A stretch of DNA of 64,000 bases, taken from NCBI GenBank assembly GCA_011947345.1, contig JAAVTG010000688.1, forward strand, positions 124,001-188,000. Reading direction: 5' to 3'. The notes beneath the pieces were generated by a model. It saw nothing but the letters and a program-made list of their open reading frames with translations. It had not been told where the DNA came from and searched no databases. Shown piece after piece: positions 52,659 through 62,800 of the stretch; position 1 is the stretch's first letter; every line of letters starts with the position of its first letter. The translations under genes were made by a program, and so were the position numbers. This DNA is from Phytophthora quininea (Eukaryota > Oomycota > Peronosporomycetes > Peronosporales > Peronosporaceae).

Positions 52659-55445
52659 CTATGCAGTCGAAGTCGTCGATGCATCTAAAGTCACTGTCTT
52701 GGAGATGAACTTCCGCACCAACTTGTAGCGAACGTCGTCTGTAGACACCGGTTTGCAGACATCCACATGGGTGGCATCTGATATGGGGACGAACTCGCCG
52801 AAGCCTGGGTTTGCCGATTCAGACGGCACCACCAAAGCCTCCACACCGATGACAGGAAGACGACAGGGTAAACTCTCACCAACACTGAGAGACGGGATGC
52901 TCTTCTCTTCAAACACTTCAGAACACCAGTCGTTCAACATCTCCAAGTGCGGAGTGCCGTGCAAGTGCTCTGTGACTGGGTGCTGTGTGAGACTCTTTGG
53001 CTTGAAGGTTTGGATTCTCTGCGCCACTGGGCTGCCGTGATGAGGAACCCCAAAGAAAACGACTCCGTTGACGTTGTCAATCAGAGACGAGTCTTCGTTG
53101 TCTTCATCTGCATTTGCTGAGGCCATTAGGACTTGTTTCAACAAGACACCGCCCAGACTGTGCGTCACAAAGACAACTGGTCGGTCTCCGCTTCCTACAC
53201 GAGCGGCGTTTAGTTGGGTCAGAATCTCACTGCCAGTCTCTTCAAAGCACATCGGCTTCCAGACAGACCCCGACGCCAGCAGCTGCGAGTCGTAACCAAC
53301 CGAAAGCACTCGAGGATTAAGACCTTCCCTCTTCATGTCCTCGAGAAGCCATTCCTGAGCCCACACAGTGCCTTCTTCTTGGCCACACGTCCAAGTTTCA
53401 AACGGACAGCCCAACAGACCGTGGACAAACACGACATCGACGTCGTAGTTGCCTTGCTGTGAGCTAGAGTTTCCCGATAAATGCAGAGGGTGGATCCCAT
53501 CGAGATATCTGACTTCGTCGTCTTCAGTCGACGCTGTTCGTCGAGAGTTTTGGTATCTCCTATTCGACCGTGCTCGGTGGGCCATCGACTGAAGTCGGAT
53601 GTTGTCGGACTTTGTCCATTTCTCGAGTGCTGCTTCGAGTTGGTAGTCGTTCATTGCGAAGCCTTCAAGAGCATCAGCAATGTCATCGCAGGCAAAGATA
53701 TTGGCGAGGACCCGAGCCGTCTCGCGCTGTACCAGTTGATTCTCCGACTGCATGAGGATTTTGAGGATTGGAATGCCACCGCGACGAATGAATTCCTCTT
53801 GACACTCCTTCCGCTCGGCGACAAAAGCAATCGCTCGCAATGCTTTCGCGTGCGATGCTTCATACTCCGAAGTGTTGGATGTCAGTCCCTTAATGGGCAT
53901 CGTCCGTGATCGTGCTTCTCTCACACTGCATGATACCTGAGCTACTTCAGCAGGTAGTGTGTCTAGAACCGAATCTAATACAGAGATCAACCATTCCTGA
54001 ACGACTTGGTCCTTGAGTTCGCTAGACTTTGCCATCTGCTGCAAACACAAGGCAGCCTCTTCACGAATGCTGTCGTCTTCACTCTTCAGAAACGCCGTGA
54101 ACAGCTCGATCCAGCCGTCAACGTATCCGTGTGTCAGCACAATGTGCATGTTCTCAATGTCGTCGTCATAGAGTGGCTCACCACCCTCCGAACCGTTAAT
54201 AAATGAAAGTGCATCTCGGTCCAGCACACAAGACGATTCAGAAGTTGCAGGTGTGGCGAGACACCGAATAGCTTGCAGAAGTTTTGCAGTCATTCGTCGA
54301 TCCGCGTCCTCCACAAGTCGAACCTTCAGCACGTCCAAAGCTCCTGCCTCGACGAGTTGCTGTTGAAAGGAGTGATCACCTGCGGCCAGCTTGGAGACGA
54401 TTTCGTACGAAGCAGTCGCTAGTGCGTCTTGAGGCGAGCTCATCCACTGGACCAGCAGTTCTTCTGTCTTGCCGCGGCGTTGCATTGCTCCAGCTGCCGC
54501 CACATCATTACTCAGCTCTTTGATAAGCAAAGCAGCCTGCAGCTGAACCTCATCCGACCGAGTCTGTCCGATCTCAATCAGACTATCCCATAGTTTGTCG
54601 CTAGCGATAAGTTTGCGTCGAGTTTTGGCAGTGCTATCATCCCCAAGAAGCGTTCGTCGCCACTTGTAGCGTCTACTGACGGCATCAGGCGTCGCGGCTT
54701 TAGTCAGTCCCCACAATGCGAACTCCAAGTATTGATCAGGGACATCGGCAACAGCAAGAGACAACAGCGAAGCGAGGTTGGCAGGTCCGAAATGACAGTC
54801 CGAGTTGTCGAGAATCAACTGACGCAGGGCGTCTCCCATTCTCGGGTCGTCGTCATGTGCCAGCGCCAGATTCAGCAGCGCCTGTTTGCCGTACCTCGTA
54901 GACTTCTCAGCGATAGCCTTGACACACGCCACGTTCGACGACAGCACGCCAACAACGCGGTACAGCTCCTCTTCGAGGTCTTTCTGCAGAGACAGACTGC
55001 TCTCCGTGTCCGACAACAAATTCACCAGCGTGGAAAAGCTGGAACTGCTCAGCACTTGCTCCGCCTTCGAATCGATCGAAATCTGCTTCAGCCACCCCAA
55101 CAAGTTCTGGTATACTTGGTTGTTCTTCAGCGCTAGAGTCGCTACCTCCAGAGCATCAGCGCCGTCTTCAATTGTGAGTCCAGCGGACGGTGTCACCGCT
55201 TGTTTGGCGGCATACACCGACGCCGACGAGACCCAGCAGGCCAAGTCTCGTACCAAACTCTGTTGCAGTCCCAATTCCTGTCTAGACGTCGCCTTGATCG
55301 TCCGGGACCGCGTTTTGCGGCTCAAATGGCGTTTAAGGTTGGACGGGAATTTCCGTCGTGCTGTTTCCATCTCCCGGCACATGAAGCCGGCGCTGGCACT
55401 AGCGCTGGCCAGCACTATTAGCGGGCGCTTGGCGACGTGCAGCAT
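52659..55445 (-). CDS. SERAC1-like alpha/beta hydrolase with armadillo/HEAT-type repeats
   Basis: SERAC1-type proteins act in phospholipid remodelling at mitochondria-ER contacts in animals. This 928-residue gene is uninterrupted from ATG 55445. The N-terminus (MLHVAKRPLIVLASASASAG) can serve as mitochondrial or membrane targeting. Residues about 100-640 are helical repeats (DPRMGDALRQLI, DEVQLQAALLIKELSND, DSIREEAALCLQQMAK, NQLVQRETARVLANIFA), with armadillo character. The hydrolase follows from about residue 670: DVVFVHGLLGCPFETW, then VVFVTHSLGGVLLKQVL with the nucleophile Ser in THSLGG, and VVFFGVPHHGSPVAQRI. A late His (DATHVDV) is placed for the triad. Confidence 0.88.
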   Translation of the reverse strand: MLHVAKRPLIVLASASASAGFMCREMETARRKFPSNLKRHLSRKTRSRTIKATSRQELGLQQSLVRDLACWVSSASVYAAKQAVTPSAGLTIEDGADALEVATLALKNNQVYQNLLGWLKQISIDSKAEQVLSSSSFSTLVNLLSDTESSLSLQKDLEEELYRVVGVLSSNVACVKAIAEKSTRYGKQALLNLALAHDDDPRMGDALRQLILDNSDCHFGPANLASLLSLAVADVPDQYLEFALWGLTKAATPDAVSRRYKWRRTLLGDDSTAKTRRKLIASDKLWDSLIEIGQTRSDEVQLQAALLIKELSNDVAAAGAMQRRGKTEELLVQWMSSPQDALATASYEIVSKLAAGDHSFQQQLVEAGALDVLKVRLVEDADRRMTAKLLQAIRCLATPATSESSCVLDRDALSFINGSEGGEPLYDDDIENMHIVLTHGYVDGWIELFTAFLKSEDDSIREEAALCLQQMAKSSELKDQVVQEWLISVLDSVLDTLPAEVAQVSCSVREARSRTMPIKGLTSNTSEYEASHAKALRAIAFVAERKECQEEFIRRGGIPILKILMQSENQLVQRETARVLANIFACDDIADALEGFAMNDYQLEAALEKWTKSDNIRLQSMAHRARSNRRYQNSRRTASTEDDEVRYLDGIHPLHLSGNSSSQQGNYDVDVVFVHGLLGCPFETWTCGQEEGTVWAQEWLLEDMKREGLNPRVLSVGYDSQLLASGSVWKPMCFEETGSEILTQLNAARVGSGDRPVVFVTHSLGGVLLKQVLMASANADEDNEDSSLIDNVNGVVFFGVPHHGSPVAQRIQTFKPKSLTQHPVTEHLHGTPHLEMLNDWCSEVFEEKSIPSLSVGESLPCRLPVIGVEALVVPSESANPGFGEFVPISDATHVDVCKPVSTDDVRYKLVRKFISKTVTLDASTTSTA

Positions 55446-55895
55446 TGTCGAGGACTTGAGCGCGTGACTGCCAGTTGGCGAATGAACTGCAACCGCAATA
55501 ACGGGCGCCGACCTCTCCCCGAGAAAGGGGTTTCGACAGGGATGTGAACGAAAACAGGGGGAATCTGCAGATGCGTCGACGCGATGGTGCCGTCGCGGGG
55601 CTCGGTCTCAGATGCGATGCCCAACTGTCAGAGCAAGTCAATGTCTTGACCCAGGACGTCCAAGTAATGCCGCTGGATGTCCGTGTCGTCCCATGGGACA
55701 GCGTTAGTCGCTCAAGCGAGTAACGGGACCCGGTGCATGACGTCACATACTGGAACGGTCAGTGTATTTTGCTGTGAAGAAAGCAGGACGAGATTGTTAC
55801 CTTTGTACGTCATGTGGTGCAAGTCTTTGAGTTCTGCAAGCCAAGCCACTGCGTAGCTGTGCACGCAGCAAGCAAGCATTCCCTGCCTGCCTGCT
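55446..55895. other. No gene recognised
   Basis: 450 bp between the SERAC1-like gene start and copy 6. A minus-strand segment around 55620-55690 reads like protein (VPWDDTDIQRHYLDVLGQDI) but is bounded by a stop and could not be joined to a gene. Confidence 0.35.
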
Positions 55896-56982
55896 TTAGT
55901 AGTAGCCAATGCGCAGACGAGTGAGATCAACGGCGCTTTCGTCGAACGGATAAGCTCCAGGAGCTAGGCGGTCCGTGATCCACTGGCGCGGGATGCGGAC
56001 GTCAGTCAAGTACGCGCCCAAGAGCACTCCGCCAGGCGTAAATCCGGCAATGAGATCGAGCCACTCATTCCCATGGAAATTGTCGGCGGCCTCGTTCCAC
56101 CCGCGAGGGGTCGCACATAGCGCACGTGCTGCAAATGGCGCGTCATGAACTTCTTGAGCGGTTGGTACACCTCGCGGCAGTGCTGGCGCATTAAGAACTC
56201 GTACTCGGCGTCGCGGAACTGCGGATTCTTGGGGCCCTCTACCATGGTGTCGGTGTTATCGGAACAGAAGTGGCAGAAGGTTGTGTCGGTAGCCAAGTCC
56301 ACGTGGATGTTTGTCCAATGCACCTCCACCATGCTCTCCGGGCGGCGCTCGGATGAGCGGAAGAAGCGGGTACCGAAACCAAGCTCCACACTGTCCATCA
56401 AGTGCGTCAACTCGGCCACATCACTGATATTAATCGGTTTGAGGTCGGTTTGATTGCATTCCAGCGCCGTCGCGAGTGAAAACACGACAGGCTGCAGAAC
56501 GCCGTACTGCCGGCGCTCAAAGTTGCGGTCGAGCTGCAGGACATGGAAGCAATGCGGCTGAATGCCGCGATAGAGCAGACATGTGGCCTGCAGCAAATTG
56601 CAACGAGCATCGAGCAGTCGCGGCAGCGGAAGGTCGTTCGGGACAGCGTTTTTGGTGGTGCATCCACAGCGACCGATGCGACCGCCCGATGTCTTGGACG
56701 GCACCAGTCTGTGCCAATCGCTCATGCAGCCTTTGCCTAAATGCGCCTCTTCTCGGTCGTAGAAGGTCTTGAGACCTTGCGTGGCGACTGCATCGCGCAC
56801 GTCTTGCGGGATGGAATTTGAGCAGCCGATCAAGAGGTTGAGCGCGTCCTCCGGGTCGAGGAATTGCGTTAAGACCGAGTGCAATAACACAACGCATCGG
56901 ATAGCCACGTTTGGTCAGTTAAAGTATCCGTCTTGATCATCTTGGAAACTGGTTCATCCGTCGTCGTCGGCGTCCTCGCCAT
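55896..56982 (-). CDS. DLIAGFTP family, copy 6, nearly complete
   Basis: ATG 56982 (MARTPTTTDEPVSKMIKTDT). One base missing near 56906 and one G missing near 56106 break the frame; with both, 362 residues ending in TAA at 55896-55898. Order of conserved parts: F-box-like helices (VVLLHSVLTQFLDPEDALNL), HLGKGCMSDWHRLVP, a Cys pair (GRCGCTTK), LPLPRLLDARCNLLQATCLL, YGVLQPVVFSLATALE, LTHLMDSVELGFGTRFF, VEVHWTNIHVDLATDTTFCH, EFLMRQHCREVYQPLKKFMT, RHLQHVRYVRP, WLDLIAGFTPGGVLLGAYLT and RIPRQWITDRLAPGAYPFDE. Function unknown: an F-box-like start would suggest a ubiquitin-ligase adaptor, and the Cys/His content suggests metal binding, but neither is established. Confidence 0.7.
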
Positions 56983-56989
56983 CGTGCAG

Positions 56990-57337
56990 CAAAAGCAAAA
57001 CTGAAGGACGACTTGGATCTCGAAGAGGCATATTGAAGGCACTGTTCTAGAACATTCGCAAAGAGTGCCTTCAACTCCAACACACATTTCGACTCGAGAA
57101 AACTTGTGCAACGAGCCACCTGCTCGTACAGGGTAGGAATATCGTCAGGATCCTCATCAGAATGCTCGCGTTTTCATTAATCGATTTCCCAGTGGCCAGC
57201 CAAATCAAAACATCGATAGACGCCTCACACTCTTCAGTAGCAACTTGAAAATGCAATTCTGTGTCGAGAATATCCATCCACGCACTATGGAGATGTGGAC
57301 TCCAATTAAAACCGCCATCCATCGGTGATAAATTCAT
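56990..57337 (-). other. Possible small gene or gene fragment, unidentified
   Basis: From ATG 57337 (MNLSPMDGGFNWSPHLHSAW) the frame runs to about 57170, then continues in another frame as DEDPDDIPTLYEQVARCTSF and FANVLEQCLQYASSRSK towards the start of copy 6. Composition looks protein-like, but start, end and function are uncertain. Confidence 0.3.
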
Positions 57338-57526
57338 CCTGAAAATTGCTTCACGGGCTTCTGCTCTTGCTTTGGTCTATGGTCGCGAACGTTTTATTGT
57401 TTTCTTCTTCTTCTGGTACTAGTACAACATACGTGTTAGAAGTACGAGTAAAGAAGACCATTAAAGACTCTTGACCGTCACCGTCACCATGCAACCAGCG
57501 CCGTGACATTTTTTTTTGTTGCTTTG

Positions 57527-58593
57527 TCACGGCTCGAATGCTCCTGGTGCCAGTCGTTCTTGCACCAATCTATACGGGATGCGGAGGTCGGTCAGATACA
57601 CTCCACACAGCACTCCAGCAGGAGTGAATCCAGCGATGAGATCCAGCATGCGGTCTCCATGGAACTCGTCGTCGCTAGTGTTCCAGCCCCGACAGGGTTT
57701 GACGTAGCGCACGTGCTTGAGATGCTTCATCATAAATACTTTCAGCGGCTGGTACAGCGCCTTGCAGTGCTGCTTGAGCAGTCTCGCATAGACTTCTGTA
57801 CAGCGTTCGCAGCGGTTCGCAGATGCGCTTATGGCGACGTCTTCACAGTAGCGACACGTCGCCTTTGTGTGTGTTGGTCGACTTGGATGCCTCTCCAATG
57901 CGCCTCCACAGCATTCGTCGGCGTGCAGTGCTGCTTCCTGTTGCTGAAGAACTGCGTGCCAAAGCCCATCCGCACGCTGTCCATGAGCCTCGTGAGCACG
58001 TCGACGTTGTCAGTGTCAATGTTACTAGAGCTACGACTACTACTCTGTTGTGTCTCTAAAGCTGCGGCTAAGGAGAAGAGCGCAGGCTGCATGGAGCCGT
58101 ATCTTGGCGTGGCGTACGAGCCGAAATGCATCTGCAGCACCCCGTCACAGATCTGGGAGAAGCCTTCGTCGGCCAGACAGGCTGCATCCAGCAGGTGCTT
58201 CCTGGCGTCTCCTAGTCGAGGCAACGCCAGCTCTTGAGGAGGTTGCAGCTCGCACAGCACGCAGAAGCCCTCGCCGCCTTCCGCCTCCTCAGGCACCAGC
58301 TGATGCCAGTCGGCGATGCAGCGGCGACCAAAGTGCACGCCATCGAGCTCGTAGAGCAGTCGCAAGCCGCAGGTGGCCAAAGATTGCTGCACGTCAACGG
58401 GTAGCAGCTTGGAGCAGCAGTGCAGCAGCCGCGAGAGGTCGCGCGGCGTCAGGAACGGCGCTAGCTGCAGATGTAGCAGCGTCACGAGGTCTGGGAGCGA
58501 CGGAAGGTCTCGGGCCTTGTGCTTGCAGCGCTTGCGCACCGGAGTGATGGTCGCGACTGCTTTTCCCTTGGCCTTGCGCTTTCCTCGAGGCAT
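57527..58593 (-). CDS. DLIAGFTP family, copy 7, nearly complete
   Basis: ATG 58593 (MPRGKRKAKGKAVATITPVR) gives a basic N-terminus resembling a nuclear signal. Then LLHLQLAPFLTPRDLSRLLH (F-box-like), VHFGRRCIADWHQLVPEEAE, FCVLCELQPPQELALPRLGD, YGSMQPALFSLAAALETQ, LTRLMDSVRMGFGTQFF, VEAHWRGIQVD; after one missing C near 57880, CRYCEDVAISASANRCERC (two CxxC pairs), LLKQHCKALYQPLKVFMMKH, LKHVRYVKP and LDLIAGFTPAGVLCGVYLTD, ending RLAPGAFEP and TGA 57527. Length 355. This is the best copy for defining the family. The CxxC pairs suggest a small zinc-binding module; no known domain is recognised. Confidence 0.72.
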
Positions 58594-58667
58594 TTTCGAA
58601 AGTGAGCTAAAAAGTGGGCACTATCGACGACTTCAACTTGGCGGAAATAACGCGGCGGCTCATAACG

Positions 58668-59440
58668 ATGGAAGAGGAGAGCGATACTGCTGCTCCAACG
58701 ACGTCGATTAACCAGCCGATCGTGCTGAATAACGCTACAGTGGAGCCTCCGCCGTACCTGGATGTGCTGTCGTTCCAGTCCAGCCGACTACTGCCACACT
58801 CGCGACAGGAGATACAGCAACGCAGACACAAAGGCAACAAATTGTTTGCCAGCAATTTCACTGCTGAGGAGGAGGCTCATCGACTGGACGAGCTGCTGTC
58901 GTCTCTACACCTGCTGCTGGAGCCCATTCAGCTGCCGGATCTGAGCCACACGAAAGTGTTCGATCCAGCCACGTCGCTACTGCGACCGGCGACTGCTGCA
59001 ACGTCTCCACCAAGCCTGTAAGGAAGGAGGCTGCCACCAAGATGAAGATAAGCAAACTCGACAAGAGCGATGAGGTCAAGCTCTTCTACCCGACAGGGGC
59101 CAAGAACGCCAACATGCGGGACTTTATCAAGGAGACCATCCAGAAACACTTCTCTACTGACGAGCTAGATGCGAGTGGCAATGATCTCTTGCTTGGCATG
59201 TCTGTGTCTGCACCAGTTCTCCCTTCCACCGATGCTGACGGTGTAGTGTGGTCTCACTCACCGACGAAAGCTCGGAAGGCTGCAAGGAAGAAGAGCAAGC
59301 TCAGTACCATCAAGTCTCCGATACGAGAATCTTTGGCGCCAAGCAATTTACTCAACCCGCACCTCACAAAGCAAGCGAAAGATGTCATTGCTGGGGTCCG
59401 TGCGAACTCCTCTAAGATCAACGAGTTGATATCCAAATAG
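58668..59440 (+). CDS. Conserved-looking hypothetical protein, 257 residues
   Basis: ATG 58668 (MEEESDTAAPTTSINQPIVL). The only frame break is one C missing near 58999 (TSPPSL should read on into KPVRKEAATKMKISKLDKSD in the other frame). Motifs: PYLDVLSFQSSRLLPHSRQE, ASNFTAEEEAHRLDELLSSL, then LFYPTGAKNANMRDFIKETI and a basic stretch KARKAARKKSKLSTIKSP; the end is a helix (LTKQAKDVIAGVRANSSKIN). No domain recognised. The basic and helical composition suggests a nuclear or cytoskeletal role, but this is a guess. It is divergent from DLIAGFTP copy 7 (75 bp between start codons). Confidence 0.65.
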
Positions 59441-59455
59441 ACTGTGTATTGTTGC

Positions 59456-60791
59456 TTATCTCTTCTTTTTGGCTTTCGATGGAGGTGACATGAGCCGCCT
59501 CATGGTCGCGTCCAGGTCGGTGCACACAGTTCGAAGCACCTCGTCAGTCTCTTTGGCTTGGTCGATGCGGAAGAAGCTCATTTCAATCAGTTCTCGCCCT
59601 GTTGGTCGTTTGCGAGGATCTCGTTGGAGACACGCACGCACGAAACCCTTCAGTCCTTTTGATGCGGACTCGGGAAGTGATGGCAGTCCAACTGGTTCAG
59701 GTGATTCCGGTCCGCGCTTGGAAGTTGGTGACCGAATTGGGCTCTTGGAGAGAAAATGAAAATTTCGAGGCGAGGCGGAGACCTTCTTGTGGACAGATTT
59801 AAGCGTCTGGGGCGGGAAGATCTTTATTCCGTTCGCCATTTGTAGTGTGAGCATTCCAACGCACCACACATCCGTCTTTTCGCTCCACAGTCGACTATCG
59901 CGAAGAACTTCAGGTGCCTACAATGCAGTCGTGTCAGTCTTCCACTTTTATATGAAGTGCTATTCGATTTACCAAGAACCGACGAGCCCAATCTGCTTCT
60001 GAAGTCTTTTGCGTCGAAATCAACGGCAGTAAACTTCGTCGGAGACCAAAGTCGGCAACTTGTAAAAGGCCGTAGCTGTCGATAGTCACTGCCTGCATTG
60101 TCAGATTTCTAAAAGCAACAGTAAGAAACTTGAAATCGTGCCCACAAATATTCCTAACGTACCCGTGAAGAACACCATGATCATGCAGACATATTAGAGC
60201 TTGTAACAACTGCAGGAGATAGCGGCGGATTGTGGACTCTTTCATCGGGCCAAACGATTCCAAAATCGTGCGCAGCGTGCAAGTCTCATGCTGCTCTTGA
60301 ATTATATACAGCGAAGTGTGGTGCTGAAGTGTGGTGCGGAAGGCAACGATGTTTGGGTGTGTAAGCAACCGTAGCTCGTTCACACGGTGCCGCAATCGGT
60401 CCACGAGCTCGCCAGCATCACCAAACGGACCAAACATCTCTGTCTGACTGGAAAATATCGCCAAATCAAGTCGTTTGATAATCACGGGATTCAATTGTTC
60501 CGGTTCTTCTGGGGCAATCGATGCAACAAACAATTCGCCGCTGTGGATGGAGAAGACATCGTTGGCACCGAGCTGTGCTTTGAGCTTCACCCGAGGTGCT
60601 TTTTCAACCACTGGGAAGAAAATATAGTCGAGAAACAATTGATAGTCAAAGTTTTGTTCGCTTTCCTCGCTTCGAAAGAAGAAGGCGCAGAACTGGGATA
60701 CTTCGTTCGCAGACCACTCGTGGATCCGGAAAAGTGTTAGCTCCGCCACGACATTGAGAACTGCGTCGCAAGGAACGAGGCCGGTGTCATT
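59456..60791 (-). CDS. Protein kinase-like protein lacking the catalytic Asp (predicted pseudokinase)
   Basis: Three resolved exons, 60791-60163, 60108-59973 and 59917-59456; introns GTACGT..TTTTAG and GTAAAT..TTGTAG, phases correct. No ATG is in frame before a stop upstream of 60791, where an acceptor CAG lies, so a first exon is missing. Kinase landmarks: VIIKRLDL (Lys), VNELRLLTHPNIV, LHDHGVLHGNLTMQAVTID, QVADFGLRR, APEVLRD, DVWCVGMLTLQMAN, DPRKRPTGREL. The catalytic loop reads HGNLTMQA where active kinases have HRDxKxxN: Asp, Lys and Asn are all replaced, while DFG is kept. This pattern fits a pseudokinase or scaffold. A Ser/Pro-rich segment (SKSPIRSPTSKRGPESPEPV) interrupts the C-lobe. 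Confidence 0.75.
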
Positions 60792-60929
60792 CTGTTTGAT
60801 TTATTCAAAACAAAATAATTATTTAACGGCTCAGTTGAATTTAGAGTCGCTGCGAACCTCATCGTAGCGCTGGAAGCCAGCCGTGAGCCACGATCGTGCG
60901 GACTGACTAGAAACACTTGAATCGCTGCA

Positions 60930-61310
60930 ATGACATCCGAGAGCGACAAGGATTCCCTCCCGAACTCGGTTGGCACTGGCGATGGAGACGCTGTGGGAAA
61001 CTGCGCTACCCATGGGCGGCGACTCGTTGTCGAATCCGTTATGGGAAGTGATCTCGTTGAGGAATTTCGATCGTCTCGTCCCCAATGGGGATTCTCTCGA
61101 CTCGCTTCACTCACGAATATCTTTGGTGGAGAAGCGATGTGGGTTACTTTGGTTTTGGTCATCTGCGCGTTCCTGGCTGGCCATGGCTCGATGTACTATT
61201 GCGCCGTGTACCGGAAGAAGAAGAAACAGCAGCAGCAGCTTCCGCAGTACCAAGGACAAGTGCCAGTGGTTGTGACACCGCAAGGCCCCGTCGAGTATCG
61301 ACGAGCGTAA
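60930..61310 (+). CDS. Small single-pass membrane protein, 126 residues
   Basis: ATG 60930 (MTSESDKDSLPNSVGTGDGD). Residues about 69-90 are one hydrophobic segment (AMWVTLVLVICAFLAGHGSM) followed by the positively charged stop-transfer YCAVYRKKKKQQQQLPQYQG. The short C-terminal tail is Pro/Gln/Val-rich. By the positive-inside rule the tail should be cytosolic. No family recognised. It is divergent from the pseudokinase gene. Confidence 0.6.
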   Translation: MTSESDKDSLPNSVGTGDGDAVGNCATHGRRLVVESVMGSDLVEEFRSSRPQWGFSRLASLTNIFGGEAMWVTLVLVICAFLAGHGSMYYCAVYRKKKKQQQQLPQYQGQVPVVVTPQGPVEYRRA

Positions 61311-61581
61311 CATGGGAGTAGTGCTGCCACTGCGACGATCAAGGACTGTAACGGCAAGATGCAGCTCTGCGGCGGCGAAGTAGGCGCATTCGCTAGCGTT
61401 CAACGGCTCAACAATGCATTTCAACGGTGAAAGCGACTCATCTGCTGTTGGTCTCCATAATCGTCTTGTTTGCGGTGCAGCTTTTCAAACCACCTGCCTC
61501 CAAACATGTGCCCAAAAACCGTGATCGTCCGTTCATCGTAAGCAGTCTACGAAATCCAGCCTCGCCATTCCGCCACCGATT

Positions 61582-61595
61582 CATTTCCCGATTGG
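61582..61595 (+). promoter_or_regulatory. Initiator-like element of ADH copy 2
   Basis: TCATTTCCCGATTG: TCATTTC is a perfect YCAYTYY initiator, about 38 bp before the ATG. A second candidate, CGCCATTCCG, lies at 61564-61573. Confidence 0.45.
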
Positions 61596-61633
61596 CCTCC
61601 CAACCAACAACCGTCACCTCTTCAACCACCACC

Positions 61634-62684
61634 ATGTCTGCTCCGAGAACCGTCAACGCCTACGCTGTCCTGGACAGCTCAGCCAAGTGCCAGCCCTGGC
61701 AGTACCAGTCGCGTCCACTTGGCGACGAGGACGTGGAGATCAAGATTTCCCACTGTGGCATCTGTGGCTCCGACCTGCACACGATGGCTGGGGCCCTGCT
61801 CCCTATCCGTGTGTCGTCGGTCACGAGATCATCGGCGAAGTGGTTGCAGCCGGCCCCGATGTCAAGAGCCTCAGCGTTGGCGATCGCGTCGGTGTCGGCG
61901 CCCAAGTTTACGCGTGCCTGAATCGCAACCCGAAGAAGCACTGCCGCGACTGCGCCGACGGTGAAGATGCTGTATGCGACGATATGGTGTGGGCCATCAC
62001 GGGCTCCTACGCGGACGGCGCCAAATCCTTCGGTGGCTTTGCCGACTACATCCGCTTGGACAGCAACTACGCGTTCAAGATCCCGGATGCGCTACCGTCG
62101 GATGTTGCGGCCCCACTCATGTGTGCCGGTGCGACGGTATTCACACCGCTAAAACAGGAAGGCGTGAAGGCGGGAGACCGTGTTGGTGTGATCGGCATCG
62201 GCGGCCTGGGCCACATCGCCATCCAGTTCATCAAGGCGTTGGGCGCCACCCCAGTCGCGTTCTCCCGGTCCGCCAAGAAGGAGCAGGAGATTCGATCGCT
62301 GGGTGCCGAGGAGTTCTACGACCTCAGCAACCCCGAGCATCAAAGAAGGCGGCGGGTAGTGTCGACTTCTTGTTGCTGACGGCAGATGCCACCAACATGC
62401 CGTACGATTTGTACCTGAGTCTAGTTCGGAAGCGCGGCACGTTCATCATGGTGGGGCTGCCCAACGACCAGGTGAAGATCACCCCGTGGTTCCTGGTGCC
62501 GCGCGCTGTTCGTGTTCGCGGTAGTGTGATCGGTAGCATTGCCGACATCAAGGACATGCTGCAACTTGCTGCCGAAAAGGGCGTCCGTCCGATCATCGAG
62601 AAGCTGCCGATGACCAAGGCAAACGAGGGTTTGCAGAAGGTGAGGGACGGAAGTGTGCGCTACCGAGTGGTGCTCGAGAATTAG
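61634..62684 (+). CDS. Zinc alcohol dehydrogenase, CAD type (ADH copy 2)
   Basis: ATG 61634 (MSAPRTVNAYAVLDSSAKCQ). Same architecture as copy 1: CGICGSDLHT, GHEIIGEV, four structural-zinc Cys (ACLNRNPKKHCRDCAD..AVC), Rossmann GIGGLGHIAIQF, and the C-terminal RYRVVLEN. Two single-base losses (a G near 61788 and a G near 62337) split it into three frames; allowing for both gives 350 residues. By eye about 70 percent identical to copies 1 and 3, so it is the more distant paralogue. An AVCDDMVWAI.. segment differs in the substrate-side loop. Convergent with copy 3; the stop codons are 115 bp apart. Confidence 0.88.
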
Positions 62685-62800
62685 CGACGAAGGAAGGGTA
62701 TGGATAGGACGCTAAACAGCTACGATCGAATTCAAACGATGCTTGTTTGAGTTTTCATGCACTGGAAAGGTTATCGTGCAGATGTGGCGCCTGCTTTGGC

